A stretch of DNA of 64,000 bases from Superficieibacter sp. 1612_C1 (GTDB taxonomy: Bacteria > Pseudomonadota > Gammaproteobacteria > Enterobacterales > Enterobacteriaceae), in NCBI RefSeq assembly GCF_015234305.1, contig NZ_JADGMI010000001.1:992001-1056000 (forward strand). The letters run 5' to 3'. A program made the position numbers and the translations under genes. Positions 19,692 through 31,357 of the stretch are shown here, one piece after another (position 1 is the first letter of the stretch; every line of letters starts with the position of its first letter). The notes below the pieces were generated by a model, which had not been told where the DNA came from, did no database searches, and saw only the letters and a list, made by a program, of their open reading frames with translations.

Positions 19692-21176
19692 ATGTCGCGT
19701 AATACTGAAGCAACTGACGATGTCAAAATGTGGTCCGGCCCGCTCAATTATAAAGAAGGGTTTTTTACCCAACTCCAGACGGACGAGCTGGCCCACGGTA
19801 TCAGCGAGGATGTCGTTCGCGCGATATCCGCGAAACGCAACGAGCCGGAGTGGATGCTGGAATTCCGGCTGAGTGCTTACCGCGCCTGGCTTGAGATGGA
19901 GGAGCCACACTGGCTTAAGGCCCATTACGATAAGCTGAATTATCAGGACTACAGCTATTACTCCGCGCCGTCCTGCGGCAACTGTGACGATACCTGTGCG
20001 TCCCAGCCTGGCGCGGTGCAGCAAACCGGTCCGGCGTCTTTCCTGACGGACGAAGTTGAAGCGGCGTTTAATCAGCTTGGCGTACCGGTACGTGAAGGCC
20101 GTGAAGTGGCGGTGGACGCCATTTTTGACTCGGTCTCCGTCGCCACCACCTACCGCGAAAAACTGGCCGAGCAGGGCATTATTTTTTGCTCATTTGGCGA
20201 GGCGATCCACGATCATGCTGAGCTGGTGAAAAAATATCTGGGGACCGTTGTCCCGAGTAATGATAACTTTTTCGCCGCGTTGAATGCGGCAGTGGCATCG
20301 GACGGCACATTTATCTACGTGCCGAAAGGGGTGACCTGTCCGATGGAGCTTTCGACCTATTTTCGTATCAACGCGGAAAAAACCGGCCAGTTCGAGCGGA
20401 CTATTCTGGTCGCTGACGAAGGTAGCTATGTGAGCTATATCGAGGGCTGCTCGGCTCCGGTACGTGACAGCTATCAGCTTCATGCGGCGGTGGTCGAAGT
20501 GATCATCCATAAAGATGCCGAAGTGAAATACTCCACGGTGCAAAACTGGTTCCCTGGCGATAACCATACCGGCGGGATCCTGAACTTCGTGACCAAACGC
20601 GCGCTGTGTGAAGGTGAGAACAGCAAAATGTCCTGGACCCAGTCCGAGACGGGGTCGGCAATCACCTGGAAATACCCAAGCTGCATTTTGCGCGGTGATA
20701 ACTCCATCGGCGAGTTCTTCTCCGTCGCCCTGACCAGCGGTCATCAGCAGGCCGACACCGGTACCAAAATGATCCATATTGGTAAAAACACCAAATCGAC
20801 CATTATCTCCAAAGGGATTTCTGCCGGACATAGCCAGAACAGCTATCGCGGGTTGGTTAAGATCATGCCGACTGCCACCAATGCGCGCAATTTTACCCAG
20901 TGTGACTCCATGCTGATTGGCCCGGACAGCGGGGCGCATACCTTCCCGTATGTCGAGTGCCGTAATAACAGCGCTCAGCTTGAGCACGAAGCAACCACTT
21001 CGCGTATTGGCGAGGATCAGCTTTTTTACTGTCTGCAACGTGGGATCAGTGAGGATGACGCTATCTCGATGATCGTCAACGGGTTCTGTAAGGACGTCTT
21101 CTCTGAACTGCCGCTGGAATTTGCCGTTGAAGCGCAAAAACTGCTGGCTATCAGCCTCGAACACAGCGTCGGTTAA
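19692..21176 (+). CDS. sufB: Fe-S assembly scaffold subunit SufB
   Basis: The scaffold component of the SufBC2D complex on which the cluster is built. The 494-residue product carries the SufB/SufD beta-helix core and the N-terminal segment with CGNCDDTC characteristic of proteobacterial SufB. Conserved cysteine in TQCDSMLIG, near residue 404, corresponds to the reported E. coli acceptor Cys405. It starts 2 bases after the sufA stop. Confidence 0.97.
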   Translation: MSRNTEATDDVKMWSGPLNYKEGFFTQLQTDELAHGISEDVVRAISAKRNEPEWMLEFRLSAYRAWLEMEEPHWLKAHYDKLNYQDYSYYSAPSCGNCDDTCASQPGAVQQTGPASFLTDEVEAAFNQLGVPVREGREVAVDAIFDSVSVATTYREKLAEQGIIFCSFGEAIHDHAELVKKYLGTVVPSNDNFFAALNAAVASDGTFIYVPKGVTCPMELSTYFRINAEKTGQFERTILVADEGSYVSYIEGCSAPVRDSYQLHAAVVEVIIHKDAEVKYSTVQNWFPGDNHTGGILNFVTKRALCEGENSKMSWTQSETGSAITWKYPSCILRGDNSIGEFFSVALTSGHQQADTGTKMIHIGKNTKSTIISKGISAGHSQNSYRGLVKIMPTATNARNFTQCDSMLIGPDSGAHTFPYVECRNNSAQLEHEATTSRIGEDQLFYCLQRGISEDDAISMIVNGFCKDVFSELPLEFAVEAQKLLAISLEHSVG

Positions 21177-21194
21177 GTATCTAAGGGAACAACC

Positions 21195-21941
21195 ATGTTA
21201 AGCATTAAAGATTTACAGGTATCGGTAGAAGACAAAGAAATCCTGCGTGGACTGAACCTTGAGGTTCGTCCGGGAGAAGTACACGCCATCATGGGACCCA
21301 ATGGTTCCGGGAAAAGTACGCTCTCGGCGACGCTGGCCGGGCGTGAAGATTATGAAGTCACCGGTGGCAGCGTTGAATTCAGGGGAAAAGACCTGCTGGA
21401 GCTTGCGCCGGAAGATCGTGCGGGCGAGGGCATTTTTATGGCCTTCCAGTATCCGGTAGAGATCCCCGGCGTCAGCAATCAGTTTTTCTTGCAAACGGCG
21501 CTGAATGCGGTGCGTACTTACCGTGGCCAGGAGACGCTCGACCGCTTCGATTTTCAGGATCTGATGGAAGAGAAAATTCAGTTGCTGAAGATGCCGGAAG
21601 ATCTGTTGACCCGTTCGGTGAACGTGGGCTTCTCCGGCGGCGAGAAAAAACGCAATGATATTTTGCAGATGGCGGTACTGGAGCCTGAACTGTGCATTCT
21701 TGACGAATCAGATTCAGGGCTGGATATCGATGCGCTGAAAATCGTCTCAGAGGGGGTGAATGCCCTGCGTGACGGCAAGCGAGCCTTTATTATCGTCACT
21801 CACTACCAGCGTATCCTGGACTATATCAAGCCGGATTACGTCCACGTCCTGTATCAGGGGCGGATTGTGAAATCGGGTGATTTTACTCTGGTCAAACAAC
21901 TGGAGGAGCAGGGCTATGGCTGGCTTACCGAACAGCAGTAA
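21195..21941 (+). CDS. sufC: Fe-S assembly ATPase SufC
   Basis: An ABC-type ATPase that drives the SufBCD scaffold; it is soluble and not a transporter. Walker A is GPNGSGKST (34-42), the signature reads FSGGEKKR, and the Walker B region reads CILDESDSGLD, all typical of SufC. Length 248 residues, normal. The 3' end overlaps sufD by 26 bases. Confidence 0.98.
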   Translation: MLSIKDLQVSVEDKEILRGLNLEVRPGEVHAIMGPNGSGKSTLSATLAGREDYEVTGGSVEFRGKDLLELAPEDRAGEGIFMAFQYPVEIPGVSNQFFLQTALNAVRTYRGQETLDRFDFQDLMEEKIQLLKMPEDLLTRSVNVGFSGGEKKRNDILQMAVLEPELCILDESDSGLDIDALKIVSEGVNALRDGKRAFIIVTHYQRILDYIKPDYVHVLYQGRIVKSGDFTLVKQLEEQGYGWLTEQQ

Positions 21942-23190
21942 CGCACTGCAACAGTGGCATCATCTCTTTGAAGCGCAGGGCGTACAGCGCTCGGCGCAGG
22001 CCCGGCAGCACCTTCAACAAATGCTGCGCCTCGGCCTGCCAACGCGTAAGCATGAAAACTGGAAATATACGCCGCTGGATGGGCTGCTGGGCAGCACGTT
22101 CGTTACGGTCCCTTCCGCTGAAGTGACCGCCGCTCAGCGTGATGCGCTGGCGCTTAAGGTGGATGCCGTACGACTGGTGTTTGTCGACGGGCAATTTAGC
22201 GCAGCACTGAGCGACAGCGTGGAAAATAGCGGCTACGACATTCATATTGGTCAGGAAAGCCCCGCTTTACCCGCCGCCATCCAGCCGGAAGTGTTTTTGC
22301 ATCTGACGGAAAGCCTGGCGGCCAGCGTGACCACCATCCGCGTCGCCCGTAATCAGCGCCCGGCTAAGCCTTTACTGCTGATGCATATCACCCGTGGCGT
22401 CTCTGGCGAAGAGATGAATACGGCGCATTATCGCCATCATATTGAGCTGGCGGAAGGCGCTGAGGCGACGCTGATTGAACATTATGTCAGTCTGAATGAT
22501 GAGCGTCATTTTACCGGCTCAAGGATCACCATGAACGTCGCGGCGAATGCGCAGTTACATCATATGAAACTGGCGTTTGAGGCTCCGGTCAGCTATCACT
22601 TTGCGCACAATGACATTGTCCTTGGTCAGGATGCGGCAGCCTTCAGCCACAGCTTCTTGCTGGGCAGTGCGGTACTACGCCACAACACCAGCAGTCAGCT
22701 GAATGGCGAAAATACCACGCTACGTCTGAACAGCCTGGCTATGCCGGTGAAATCAGAAGTCTTCGACAGCCGAACCTGGCTTGAGCACAACAAGGGATAC
22801 TGTAATAGTCGCCAGTTGCATAAAACTATCGTCAATGACAAAGGCCGCGCGGTGTTTAATGGCCTGATTAACGTGGCGCAACATGCGATTAAAACTGACG
22901 GTCAGATGACCAACAATAACTTGCTGTTGGGGCGGCTGTCGGAAGTGGATACTAAACCACAACTGGAAATCTATGCCGATGACGTCAAGTGTAGCCACGG
23001 CGCAACGATTGGACGTATCGACAACGAACAACTGTTTTATCTGCGCTCGCGCGGTATTGATGAACAGGCCGCGCAGCAGATGATTATCTATGCCTTTGCC
23101 GCTGAACTGACGGAAGCCATCAGCGATGAAGCGCTAAAACAACAGGTGCTGGCCCGCATCGGCCAGCGTCTTCCCGGGGGCAAAGCATGA
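21916..23190 (+). CDS. sufD: Fe-S assembly scaffold subunit SufD
   Basis: The SufB paralogue that completes SufBC2D and is needed for iron entry. The start [14 protein letters not shown] matches E. coli SufD and gives 424 residues; it lies inside the end of sufC behind GGAGGAGC. The C-terminal core has the conserved [18 protein letters not shown] segment. The stop overlaps the sufS ATG by 4 bases. Confidence 0.97.
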   Translation: MAGLPNSSNALQQWHHLFEAQGVQRSAQARQHLQQMLRLGLPTRKHENWKYTPLDGLLGSTFVTVPSAEVTAAQRDALALKVDAVRLVFVDGQFSAALSDSVENSGYDIHIGQESPALPAAIQPEVFLHLTESLAASVTTIRVARNQRPAKPLLLMHITRGVSGEEMNTAHYRHHIELAEGAEATLIEHYVSLNDERHFTGSRITMNVAANAQLHHMKLAFEAPVSYHFAHNDIVLGQDAAAFSHSFLLGSAVLRHNTSSQLNGENTTLRLNSLAMPVKSEVFDSRTWLEHNKGYCNSRQLHKTIVNDKGRAVFNGLINVAQHAIKTDGQMTNNNLLLGRLSEVDTKPQLEIYADDVKCSHGATIGRIDNEQLFYLRSRGIDEQAAQQMIIYAFAAELTEAISDEALKQQVLARIGQRLPGGKA

Positions 23191-24407
23191 CATTTTCCGT
23201 TCAGCGGGTGCGGGAAGATTTCCCGGTCCTGACGCGTGAAGTTAACGGTCAGACGCTGGCGTATCTGGACAGCGCGGCCAGCGCCCAAAAACCCAGCCAG
23301 GTCATTGACGCTGAAAGCGAATTCTACCGCCACGGCTACGCGGCGGTGCATCGTGGCATTCACACACTCAGCGCGGAAGCCACGCAGCGTATGGAGCAGG
23401 TACGGCTCAAGGCGGCGACCTTCCTCAATGCTCGCTCGCCGGAGGAGCTGGTATTTGTCCGCGGCACGACCGAGGGCATCAACCTCGTTGCGAATAGCTG
23501 GGGCGAAAGCCAGATCCAGCCGGGCGATAACATCATCATCACGGAGATGGAGCATCACGCAAATATCGTTCCATGGCAGATGCTCTGTGCGCGTAAAAAT
23601 GCAGAATTGCGGGTCATCCCGCTCACGGCTGAGGGCACGCTTGCGCTGGACGCACTTCCGGGCCTGCTCGACGCCAGAACCCGTTTAGTGGCCGTGACGC
23701 ACGTCTCTAACGTCCTGGGGACCGAAAATCCGGTAGCGGATATTATCCGCATTGCGCATCAGCACGGGGCAAAGGTGCTGGTCGATGGCGCACAGGCGGT
23801 GATGCATCACACGGTTGACGTTCAGGCGCTGGACTGCGATTTTTACCTCTTCTCGGCGCATAAGCTTTATGGGCCGACCGGTATCGGCGTGCTGTATGTG
23901 AAAGAAGCGATCCTCCAGGATATGCCACCCTGGGAAGGCGGTGGCTCCATGATCGCCACCGTCAGCCTGACTCAGGGGACGACCTTCGCCAAAGCGCCGT
24001 GGCGTTTTGAAGCGGGTACGCCCAATACGGGCGGAATCATCGCTCTCGGCGCGGCGCTGGATTATGTCAGCGAGTTGGGGCTTGAGAATATTCATGATTA
24101 CGAGCAGGCACTGATGCAATACGCGCTTAGTGAGCTCGCTACCGTGCCCGAGCTGACGTTGTATGGCCCGCAACAACGGCTGGGGGTGATTGCCTTTAAT
24201 CTGGGGCAGCATCACGCTTACGACGTCGGCAGCTTCCTGGATAACTACGGCATTGCCGTTCGCACCGGGCACCACTGCGCGATGCCGCTGATGGCGCATT
24301 ATCAGGTGCCGGCGATGTGCCGGGCGTCGTTAGCCATGTACAACACCCATGAAGAAGTGGATCGGCTGGTGGCAGGATTAAAACGCATTCATCAGCTACT
24401 GGGATAG
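23187..24407 (+). CDS. sufS: Cysteine desulfurase SufS
   Basis: A PLP enzyme that takes sulfur from cysteine and passes it to SufE; it also has selenocysteine lyase activity in E. coli. The PLP lysine is Lys226 (FSAHKLYGP) and the persulfide cysteine Cys364 (RTGHHCAMP), both at the E. coli positions. The product has 406 residues. It overlaps sufD by 4 bases and precedes its partner sufE by 12. Confidence 0.98.
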   Translation: MTFSVQRVREDFPVLTREVNGQTLAYLDSAASAQKPSQVIDAESEFYRHGYAAVHRGIHTLSAEATQRMEQVRLKAATFLNARSPEELVFVRGTTEGINLVANSWGESQIQPGDNIIITEMEHHANIVPWQMLCARKNAELRVIPLTAEGTLALDALPGLLDARTRLVAVTHVSNVLGTENPVADIIRIAHQHGAKVLVDGAQAVMHHTVDVQALDCDFYLFSAHKLYGPTGIGVLYVKEAILQDMPPWEGGGSMIATVSLTQGTTFAKAPWRFEAGTPNTGGIIALGAALDYVSELGLENIHDYEQALMQYALSELATVPELTLYGPQQRLGVIAFNLGQHHAYDVGSFLDNYGIAVRTGHHCAMPLMAHYQVPAMCRASLAMYNTHEEVDRLVAGLKRIHQLLG

Positions 24408-24419
24408 CAGGGAGATTTT

Positions 24420-24836
24420 ATGGCTGCATTACCGGACAGAGAAAAGTTGCTGAAAAATTTCCAGCGCTGTGACAACTGGGAAGAGAAGTATCTGTATATT
24501 ATTGAGCTGGGTCAGCGTCTGGCACCCCTTAGCGACGATGCCCATAGCCCGGAAAATAGTATTCAGGGCTGCCAAAGCCAGGTCTGGATTGTTATTGGGC
24601 GCAATGAAGAGGGGATTATTGAGCTTCAGGGCGATAGCGACGCGACCATTGTCAAAGGGCTTATCGCCGTAGTGTTTATTCTCTACGATCGGATGACGGC
24701 GCAGGATATCGTCGCGTTTGATGTTCGCCCCTGGTTTGAAAAAATGGCTCTTACGCAGCACCTTACCCCGTCCCGCTCACAGGGACTGGAAGCAATGATC
24801 CGCGCCATTCGCGCTAAAGCCGCAAATCTCAGCTAA
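24420..24836 (+). CDS. sufE: Sulfur acceptor SufE
   Basis: Receives persulfide sulfur from SufS on Cys51 ([10 protein letters not shown]) and hands it to SufB. It is 138 residues, the normal length, with a strong GGGAG site. It closes the operon and is followed by a terminator. Confidence 0.97.
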   Translation: MAALPDREKLLKNFQRCDNWEEKYLYIIELGQRLAPLSDDAHSPENSIQGCQSQVWIVIGRNEEGIIELQGDSDATIVKGLIAVVFILYDRMTAQDIVAFDVRPWFEKMALTQHLTPSRSQGLEAMIRAIRAKAANLS

Positions 24837-24864
24837 ACTCAAAAAACAGCTTTCATTCTGTTAC

Positions 24865-24890
24865 GCGAGGCGTTTATACGCCTCGCTGGT
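24865..24890 (+). terminator. Terminator of the suf operon
   Basis: GCGAGGCG and CGCCTCGC form a perfect 8-bp stem with a 6-base loop, followed by TGGTTTT. Confidence 0.8.
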
Positions 24891-24933
24891 TTTCAGCTTT
24901 CTGGCGTTCAGCCAGTGATTAAGGAATTCCAGT

Positions 24934-25962
24934 ATGAAACGCGCGTCTCTTATTACTCTAAGTCTTATCGGCTCGCTCAGCGCCTTTCAAAGCGTTTGGG
25001 CGGTGGATTATCAGTTGCCTGCGCCTGGCAGCCGGATTATTGGGCAAAACCAGATCTATAAGGTGCCGACCGATGGCAAAAATCTGGAGTCGATTGCCCA
25101 GCGTTTTGATACCGGTATATTGCTGTTGCTGGAGGCCAATAATACGGTCGACCCTTTTTTACCGATGCCGGGCAGCGAGCTGACCATTCCTTCGCAGATG
25201 TTGCTGCCTGACGCGCCGCGAGAAGGCATTGTCATTAACCTGGCTGAGCTGCGGCTGTACTATTATCCGCCAGGCAAAAACATTGTGCAGGTGTTCCCGA
25301 TTGGCATCGGCCAGCAGGGGCGAGAAACGCCGGTCATGACCACCCGTATTATCCAGAAGATCCCGAATCCGACATGGACGCCTACGGCAAACATCCGCGC
25401 CCGTTCGCTGGCGCAGGGGATAAAACTGCCAGCTGTGATCCCTGCCGGGCCAAATAACCCGCTGGGACGTTTTGCACTGCGTCTGGAGCAGGGCGGAGGG
25501 GAATACCTCATACATGGCACCAACGCGCGCAACAGCGTAGGCTTACGCGCCAGTTCTGGCTGTATGCGAATGCGTGCCGCAGATATCCAGACCCTCTTCT
25601 CGCAGGCAGCGTGGGGAACACGGGTACAAATCGTCAATGAGCCAATCAAATTCTCGGTCGAACCCGATGGCCGACGTTATGTGGAGGTCCACCAGCCGCT
25701 GTCACAAAATGACTGGGAAGATCCTCAGACGGTGCCAATTGCCGTGACTGCAAGCTTTGGTCGTTTTGCCGATGATGCGGGGAGTGACAGTAACGGCATT
25801 AACCGCGCCATTACGCGACGCGCTGGTTATCCGGTACAGGTGAATGCAACAATGGCTCAACCGGTGCCTGTAACGCCCGCACAGAGCGTGAGAGTGGCTC
25901 CTGCACCCGTTACTCAGGCAGAGGGAACGCTGGTGACGGCGAACAGCCTGGTCGTGCAGTAG
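24934..25962 (+). CDS. ldtE: L,D-transpeptidase LdtE
   Basis: A periplasmic YkuD-domain enzyme that forms 3-3 (mDap-mDap) peptidoglycan cross-links; in E. coli this is an LdtD/LdtE role. A signal peptide covers about residues 1-23 (cleavage after VWA). A LysM-like segment lies at about 40-88, followed by the catalytic domain with His194 in HGTN and Cys210 in SSGCMRM. The C-terminal 50 residues are Pro/Val/Ala-rich low complexity. Length 342 residues. It converges on lpp, the substrate of sister enzymes LdtA-C. Confidence 0.94.
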   Translation: MKRASLITLSLIGSLSAFQSVWAVDYQLPAPGSRIIGQNQIYKVPTDGKNLESIAQRFDTGILLLLEANNTVDPFLPMPGSELTIPSQMLLPDAPREGIVINLAELRLYYYPPGKNIVQVFPIGIGQQGRETPVMTTRIIQKIPNPTWTPTANIRARSLAQGIKLPAVIPAGPNNPLGRFALRLEQGGGEYLIHGTNARNSVGLRASSGCMRMRAADIQTLFSQAAWGTRVQIVNEPIKFSVEPDGRRYVEVHQPLSQNDWEDPQTVPIAVTASFGRFADDAGSDSNGINRAITRRAGYPVQVNATMAQPVPVTPAQSVRVAPAPVTQAEGTLVTANSLVVQ

Positions 25963-25981
25963 GAAGGGGAAAACAGAAGGC

Positions 25982-26012
25982 AAAAAAATGGCGCACACTG
26001 TGCGCCATTTTA
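25982..26012. terminator. Bidirectional terminator between ldtE and lpp
   Basis: ATGGCGCA and TGCGCCAT form an 8-bp stem flanked by A and T runs, so it can end both converging transcripts. Confidence 0.88.
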
Positions 26013-26027
26013 TTAGACCAGGAACAC

Positions 26028-26574
<547 letters not shown>

Positions 26575-27987
26575 TTACAGTACGTGCACAGAGGCCGTAT
26601 TTGTTGTGCCGCTCGGGACCAGTGCACCAGAAACCATCACGACGACGTCGCCTTTCTGCGCCAGGCCGCTCTCTACCGCGACTTCTTTACCCAGACGGTA
26701 GAAATCATCAGTAGAGTTGATTTCTTTCACCAGCTGCGCCACAACGCCTTTGCTCAGTACGAGCTGACGTGCGGTCACTTCATTGGTGGTCAGCGCCAGG
26801 ATGGTGGCATCCGGGAAGTATTTACGTACTGCACGCGCAGATTTACCGCCGTTGGTTGCTACCACGATCAGCGGAGCTTCAAGTTTCTCAGCAGTTTCAA
26901 CCGCACCACGGCACACGGCTTCGGTGATACGCAGTTTACGGCTATCGTGATTATCATCCAGACGGCTGGTCATCACGCGGTCGGTACGCTGGCAGATAGT
27001 AGCCATGATGGTCACTGCTTCCAGCGGGTATTTACCTTTTGCGGATTCGCCTGACAGCATGACGGCGTCGGTACCGTCCAGGATGGCGTTGGCTACGTCG
27101 CCAGCTTCAGCGCGGGTCGGACGTGGGTTTTTGATCATGGAGTCGAGCATCTGGGTGGCAGTGATTACCACTTTACGGGCGCGAATACATTTTTCGATCA
27201 TCATTTTCTGCGCGAAAATAACTTCTTCAACCGGGATTTCAACGCCCAGGTCGCCACGCGCAACCATGATGCCATCAGAAGCTTCAAGGATTTCGTCGAA
27301 GTTGTTCAGACCTTCCTGGTTTTCAATTTTGGAAATGATCTGAATGTGTTCGCCGCCGTGGGCTTTCAGGTGCTCACGAATTTCAACCACGTCAGAGCGC
27401 TTACGGATGAACGAGGCAGCAACAAAGTCTACGCCCTGTTCGCAACCGAAGATCAGGTCCTGTTTGTCTTTTTCAGCCAGTGCTGGCAGAGCGATAGACA
27501 CGCCTGGCAGGTTAACGCCTTTGTTCTCGCCCAGGTCACCGTTGTTCAGCACTTTACAGATGACTTTGTTACCTTCAATAGCGGTAACTTCCATGCCGAT
27601 CAAGCCATCGTCTACCAGAACAGTGTTGCCGACGGACAGGTCAGAGGTGAAACCTTCGTAAGTGACTGCAACGGTGTCAGAGTTACCCACTACGGTTTTA
27701 TCCGTGGTGAAAGTGAAGGTCTGACCTGCTTTCAGCGAAACGTCATTGCCACCTTCAAGTTTGATGGTACGAATTTCCGGACCTTTGGTGTCCAGCAAGA
27801 TCGCCGCTTTTTTACCGGTTTTGCTCATCACGTTGCGCAGGTTCTGGATGCGCTGACCATGTTCAGCATAGTCACCGTGGGAGAAGTTAAGACGCATAAC
27901 GTTCATGCCCGCGTCGAGCATTTTGGTCAGCATCTCTTCAGATTCGGTTTTCGGGCCGATGGTGCAAACAATTTTGGTCTTTTTCAT
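26575..27987 (-). CDS. pykF: Pyruvate kinase I (fructose 1,6-bisphosphate-activated)
   Basis: Catalyses the last step of glycolysis, PEP plus ADP to pyruvate plus ATP. The 470-residue length and start [18 protein letters not shown] match E. coli PykF. Active-site motifs seen are [11 protein letters not shown], the metal-binding segment [14 protein letters not shown] and [13 protein letters not shown] Cra operator lies about 205 bases upstream, which fits repression by Cra opposite to ppsA activation. Confidence 0.98.
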   Translation of the reverse strand: MKKTKIVCTIGPKTESEEMLTKMLDAGMNVMRLNFSHGDYAEHGQRIQNLRNVMSKTGKKAAILLDTKGPEIRTIKLEGGNDVSLKAGQTFTFTTDKTVVGNSDTVAVTYEGFTSDLSVGNTVLVDDGLIGMEVTAIEGNKVICKVLNNGDLGENKGVNLPGVSIALPALAEKDKQDLIFGCEQGVDFVAASFIRKRSDVVEIREHLKAHGGEHIQIISKIENQEGLNNFDEILEASDGIMVARGDLGVEIPVEEVIFAQKMMIEKCIRARKVVITATQMLDSMIKNPRPTRAEAGDVANAILDGTDAVMLSGESAKGKYPLEAVTIMATICQRTDRVMTSRLDDNHDSRKLRITEAVCRGAVETAEKLEAPLIVVATNGGKSARAVRKYFPDATILALTTNEVTARQLVLSKGVVAQLVKEINSTDDFYRLGKEVAVESGLAQKGDVVVMVSGALVPSGTTNTASVHVL

Positions 27988-28449
27988 GACAGTCTTAGTC
28001 TTTAAGTTGAGAAGAATATGGAGGTAACGCTCCGGAGCGATGTGAGCACGGAGTCAAACCTGTGATACGAAAACTGCGATGCCACGTGATAAGAATAGGT
28101 GACATCAAAAAAGCGTGCAGAGGAATGTGCGCTGGTGGTTCAGCCCAGGAGGTTAAATGAAGATATACGCGTTTGAGTAGATAGTTCAAGGCGCTGAAAC
28201 CATTCAATTAAGAAACGGTGCGCATTATACGATGTTACAAAGTAAAAGGAAAATAAAAACAGCGTTTTAATATGGATTTGGGCATCCTGCCAGAGGTTGT
28301 TGGATGAATGTTAGAACGGAGTAATGTACCTGCTTTGCTCCCCGCTCAGCCGTCCTTTTAAAAGCGGCCTGCCGCGCGGGTGTCGTTTGATTTGCATCGA
28401 TTTTTTGGCAATAATGTAATTGTGTTGTTAAAACTTTCAGGAATATATC
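27988..28449. other. pykF leader and pykF-fumD divergent region
   Basis: 462 bases. On the minus strand a leader of up to about 200 bases separates the Cra site from pykF. Short ORFs in the leader have no family resemblance and are not called. The fumD promoter must lie in the right half; TTTTTTGGCAATAATG before fumD is A/T-rich, but hexamers are not assigned. Confidence 0.5.
28193..28208 (-). promoter_or_regulatory. Cra (FruR) operator of pykF
   Basis: GCTGAAACCATTCAAT, read on the plus strand, matches the Cra consensus GCTGAATCGTTTCAGC in its key half-sites and resembles the E. coli pykF site. Confidence 0.8.
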
Positions 28450-28662
28450 ATGGGCAACCGGGCAAAAGATGACGAGCTGTATCAGGAAATGTGCCGGGTC
28501 GTTGGCAAAGTCGTTCTTGAAATGCGCGATCTGGGTCAGGAGCCTAAGCATATCGTTATTGCCGGCGTGGTAAGAACCGCACTGGCAAATAAAAAAACGG
28601 TTCGCTCGGACCTGAACCGGGAAGCGATGGAGCAGGTAGTGAAAGCGCTGGCGAGGTCATAG
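28450..28662 (+). CDS. fumD: FumD (YdhZ), small fumarase-D family protein
   Basis: A 70-residue protein nearly identical over its first half to E. coli FumD (YdhZ), which is reported to have fumarase activity. Segments MCRVVGKVVLEMRDLGQEPK and IVIAGVVRTALANK are conserved. In K-12 it heads the ydhYVWXUT cluster; here that cluster is absent and the tRNA-Val genes follow about 100 bases later. The physiological role is unclear. Confidence 0.85.
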   Translation: MGNRAKDDELYQEMCRVVGKVVLEMRDLGQEPKHIVIAGVVRTALANKKTVRSDLNREAMEQVVKALARS

Positions 28663-28764
28663 CTTGTAGTCGCTGGTGCGGCTAGCGGGTATATCGCGAG
28701 AGAAAGTCATCGTTATTGACGACGGCTGAAAAAACAAGGGAAGAAAAACCGGAAACATCATGAA

Positions 28765-28841
28765 TGGTGCGTCCGAGTGGACTCGAACCACCGACCCCCA
28801 CCATGTCAAGGTGGTGCTCTAACCAACTGAGCTACGGACGC
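28765..28841 (-). tRNA. valW: tRNA-Val (anticodon GAC)
   Basis: A 77-base cloverleaf including an encoded CCA end. Acceptor arms GCGTCCG and CGGACGC pair, the anticodon loop reads TTGACAT, and the T-loop reads GGTTCGAGTCC. It is the second of a tandem pair on the minus strand. Confidence 0.97.
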
Positions 28842-28850
28842 ACTGAAGGA

Positions 28851-28927
28851 TGGTGCGTTCAATTGGACTCGAACCAACGACCCCCACCATGTCAAGGTGG
28901 TGCTCTAACCAACTGAGCTATGAACGC
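28851..28927 (-). tRNA. valV: tRNA-Val (anticodon GAC)
   Basis: A 77-base cloverleaf with encoded CCA. It is the first of the tandem pair, 9 bases from the next. It shares the anticodon arm with its partner, but the acceptor reads GCGTTCA/TGAACGC and the T-arm differs by compensating changes, as in E. coli valV and valW. Confidence 0.97.
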
Positions 28928-29049
28928 ATTGTTGTGCCTGACAACGGGGACGAATATTAGCGGCAGTGTCGGGATGTGGCAAGAGGGAAACGCGATTTTT
29001 CTTTCATAATTCACGCGATTGCAGAACTACTGCGCAAAATGTTGAGAAA

Positions 29050-29071
29050 GTAGCCGCCCGCTGGCGGCTAC
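29050..29071 (-). terminator. Hairpin after mdtK
   Basis: TAGCCGCC and GGCGGCTA form an 8-bp stem with a 4-base loop, followed on the minus strand by CTTTCTC. A weak intrinsic terminator is likely. Confidence 0.6.
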
Positions 29072-29078
29072 CCTGAGC

Positions 29079-30452
29079 TTAGCGTGCGGCGCGTCGCAAA
29101 ATGACGGCCGAAGGCTGACGTTGCAGAAAACGCATTCTTACCATCATCATCACTGCCGCGGAGGTCAGGCCGATGATAAATCCAAGCCAGAAACCTGCTG
29201 GCCCCATCGGTTCAACGACCCAATCGGTTAACGCCAGTACGTATCCGCTCGGCAGACCTAACACCCAGTAGGCGATGAAGGTAATAAAGAAAATCGAGCT
29301 GGTGTCTTTATATCCGCGCAGAATGCCGCTGCCAATCACCTGGATAGAATCTGAGATTTGATAGATGGCTGCCAGCAGCATCAGGTGCGCGGCCAGAGTA
29401 ACCACTTCAGGGTTGTCATTATAAAGCAGGGCGATATGTTCGCGCAGTGAGACCGTGAAAATCGCGGTCAGAACGGCCATACACACGCCGACGCCAAGAC
29501 CGGTACGTGCCGAGGTCTGCGCTTCAAACGTTGATCCCTGGCCGAGGCGATAGCCCACGCGGATCGTCACCGCCGCGCCCAGCGACAGCGGCAGTACAAA
29601 CATCAGCGAGCTGAAGTTCAGCGCAATCTGGTGCCCGGCAACATCCACGATCCCCAGCGGAGAAACCAGCAGGGCCACCACCGCAAACAGTGTCACCTCG
29701 AAGAAGAGCGCCAGCGCGATGGGTAAGCCCAGCTGCCCGAGACGCAGCATCGTCGCCCATTCTGGTTTGCTAAAACGCATCGTGTTACGTATATCGCGCA
29801 TTGAACTGGCTTTCTTAATGTATGAAAGCATGCACAACAACATCACCCAGTAGACCGAAGCCGTTGCCACGCCACAGCCAACGCCGCCCAGTTCTGGCAT
29901 ACCGAAATGGCCGTAGATGAAAAGGTAATTCACCGGAATATTGACCAGCAGTCCGCAAAAACCGATAAACATCGCCGGTTTGGTTTTCGCCAGGCCATCG
30001 CACTGGTTGCGCGCGACCTGAAAGAACAGATAGCCAGGCGCGCCGAATAGCAGCGCACGCAGATAGCGAACGGCTTTATCTGCCAGCTTAGGATCGATGT
30101 TATGCATGGCGTGGATGATGTGGCCGGCATTCCACAGCACCACCATCACCAGTACAGAGACAAAGCCCGCCAGCCAGAAACCCTGACGCACCTGGTGTGC
30201 GATGCGATCGCGTCGTCCGGAGCCGTTTAGCTGGGCGATAACGGGGGTGAGGGCCAGCAGCAGGCCATGACCAAACAGAATTGCCGGCAGCCAGATGGAG
30301 GTGCCGATAGCCACGGCGGCCATGTCGGTAGCGCTGTAGCCGCCCGCCATTACCGTATCGACGAAACCCATCGCCGTTTGCGCCACCTGCGCAATAATCA
30401 CCGGAATTGCCAGCGCCAGAAGCTGACGCGCTTCATTGAGATACTTCTGCAC
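29079..30452 (-). CDS. mdtK: MATE family multidrug efflux pump MdtK
   Basis: An inner-membrane cation antiporter that exports norfloxacin, acriflavine and other cationic drugs. The 457-residue product has twelve hydrophobic segments in two homologous halves; the N-terminal motif [20 protein letters not shown] is typical of MATE transporters. The start [19 protein letters not shown] is the E. coli start. It is divergent from ribC, as in E. coli. Confidence 0.97.
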   Translation of the reverse strand: MQKYLNEARQLLALAIPVIIAQVAQTAMGFVDTVMAGGYSATDMAAVAIGTSIWLPAILFGHGLLLALTPVIAQLNGSGRRDRIAHQVRQGFWLAGFVSVLVMVVLWNAGHIIHAMHNIDPKLADKAVRYLRALLFGAPGYLFFQVARNQCDGLAKTKPAMFIGFCGLLVNIPVNYLFIYGHFGMPELGGVGCGVATASVYWVMLLCMLSYIKKASSMRDIRNTMRFSKPEWATMLRLGQLGLPIALALFFEVTLFAVVALLVSPLGIVDVAGHQIALNFSSLMFVLPLSLGAAVTIRVGYRLGQGSTFEAQTSARTGLGVGVCMAVLTAIFTVSLREHIALLYNDNPEVVTLAAHLMLLAAIYQISDSIQVIGSGILRGYKDTSSIFFITFIAYWVLGLPSGYVLALTDWVVEPMGPAGFWLGFIIGLTSAAVMMMVRMRFLQRQPSAVILRRAAR

Positions 30453-30683
30453 GTGAACACCTTTAGTATTGTTGTTATTTGAGAGACTAAAAAAGCCGCC
30501 ATAAAAGGCAGCAAGAAAGAGTTAACAAGAGGTTATGCTGCTATTGTAACGAGGATTACCCATTAAGCCAGTGAAAAAGTGGATAGCGCACAGACTGGAC
30601 TGGCAAGCCTATTTTCCACCTGTTATTGTGCCTGACAGAATGGCGGGGAACAGACCGCCTTGATGGCATACAGGAGTTTAAGC

Positions 30684-31322
30684 ATGTTTACTGGTATCGT
30701 GCAGGGCACAGCAAAAATTGTGTCCATTGATGAGAAACCCAATTTCCGTACTCACGTCGTGGCATTACCCGACGATATGCTTGACGGGCTGGAAACCGGG
30801 GCTTCGGTGGCGCATAACGGGTGCTGCCTGACAGTGACAGAAATCAACGGTAATCATATTAGCTTTGATTTAATGAAAGAAACGCTGCGTATTACTAACC
30901 TCGGTGATTTACAGCCAGGTGATGTTGTCAATGTTGAACGTGCGGCAAAATTCAGCGATGAAATTGGCGGGCATTTGATGTCGGGCCATATCATGACCAC
31001 GGCTGAGGTATCGAAAATCCTTACCTCAGAAAATAATCGCCAGATCTGGTTTAAATTGCAGGACCCGACGCTGATGAAATATATCCTCTATAAAGGATTT
31101 ATCGGTATCGATGGCATTAGCCTGACGGTGGGAGAGGTGACCGCGACCCGTTTCTGCGTGCATCTGATCCCGGAAACGCTCCAGCGCACTACGCTCGGTC
31201 AGAAAAAACTGGGCCAGCGAATTAATATTGAAATCGATCCGCAAACTCAGGCGGTAGTGGATACGGTTGAGCGGGTACTGGCGGCGCGGGAAGCGGCGCT
31301 GTTACAGAAAGTGGCTGACTGA
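30684..31322 (+). CDS. ribC: Riboflavin synthase (alpha chain)
   Basis: Converts two 6,7-dimethyl-8-ribityllumazine molecules to riboflavin; also called ribE in other organisms. The start MFTGIVQG at 30684 has AGGAG 7 bases upstream and gives 212 residues; the longer frame adds 8 residues without support. Two lumazine-binding repeats are seen, the first with [13 protein letters not shown] and the second with GISLTVGEV. No FMN riboswitch is visible upstream. Confidence 0.97.
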   Translation: MFTGIVQGTAKIVSIDEKPNFRTHVVALPDDMLDGLETGASVAHNGCCLTVTEINGNHISFDLMKETLRITNLGDLQPGDVVNVERAAKFSDEIGGHLMSGHIMTTAEVSKILTSENNRQIWFKLQDPTLMKYILYKGFIGIDGISLTVGEVTATRFCVHLIPETLQRTTLGQKKLGQRINIEIDPQTQAVVDTVERVLAAREAALLQKVAD

Positions 31323-31326
31323 GGTT

Positions 31327-31352
31327 AAACACCCCGGCAAGCCGGGGTGTTT
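31327..31352. terminator. Bidirectional terminator between ribC and cfa
   Basis: AAACACCCCGGC and GCCGGGGTGTTT form a perfect 12-bp stem with an AA loop between convergent genes. Confidence 0.9.
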
Positions 31353-31357
31353 ACAGG

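Noticed and set aside
20190..21164. A 324-codon antisense ORF inside sufB
   Set aside because: Same reasoning: the suf operon is fully accounted for on the plus strand.
27995..28207. A 70-codon ORF in the pykF leader
   Set aside because: It spans the Cra-side leader, has no ribosome site or family features, and is better explained as untranslated leader.
28765..28927. tRNA pair as an integration site for a mobile element
   Set aside because: Both tRNA genes are intact and there is no integrase, repeated tRNA end or foreign cargo beside them.
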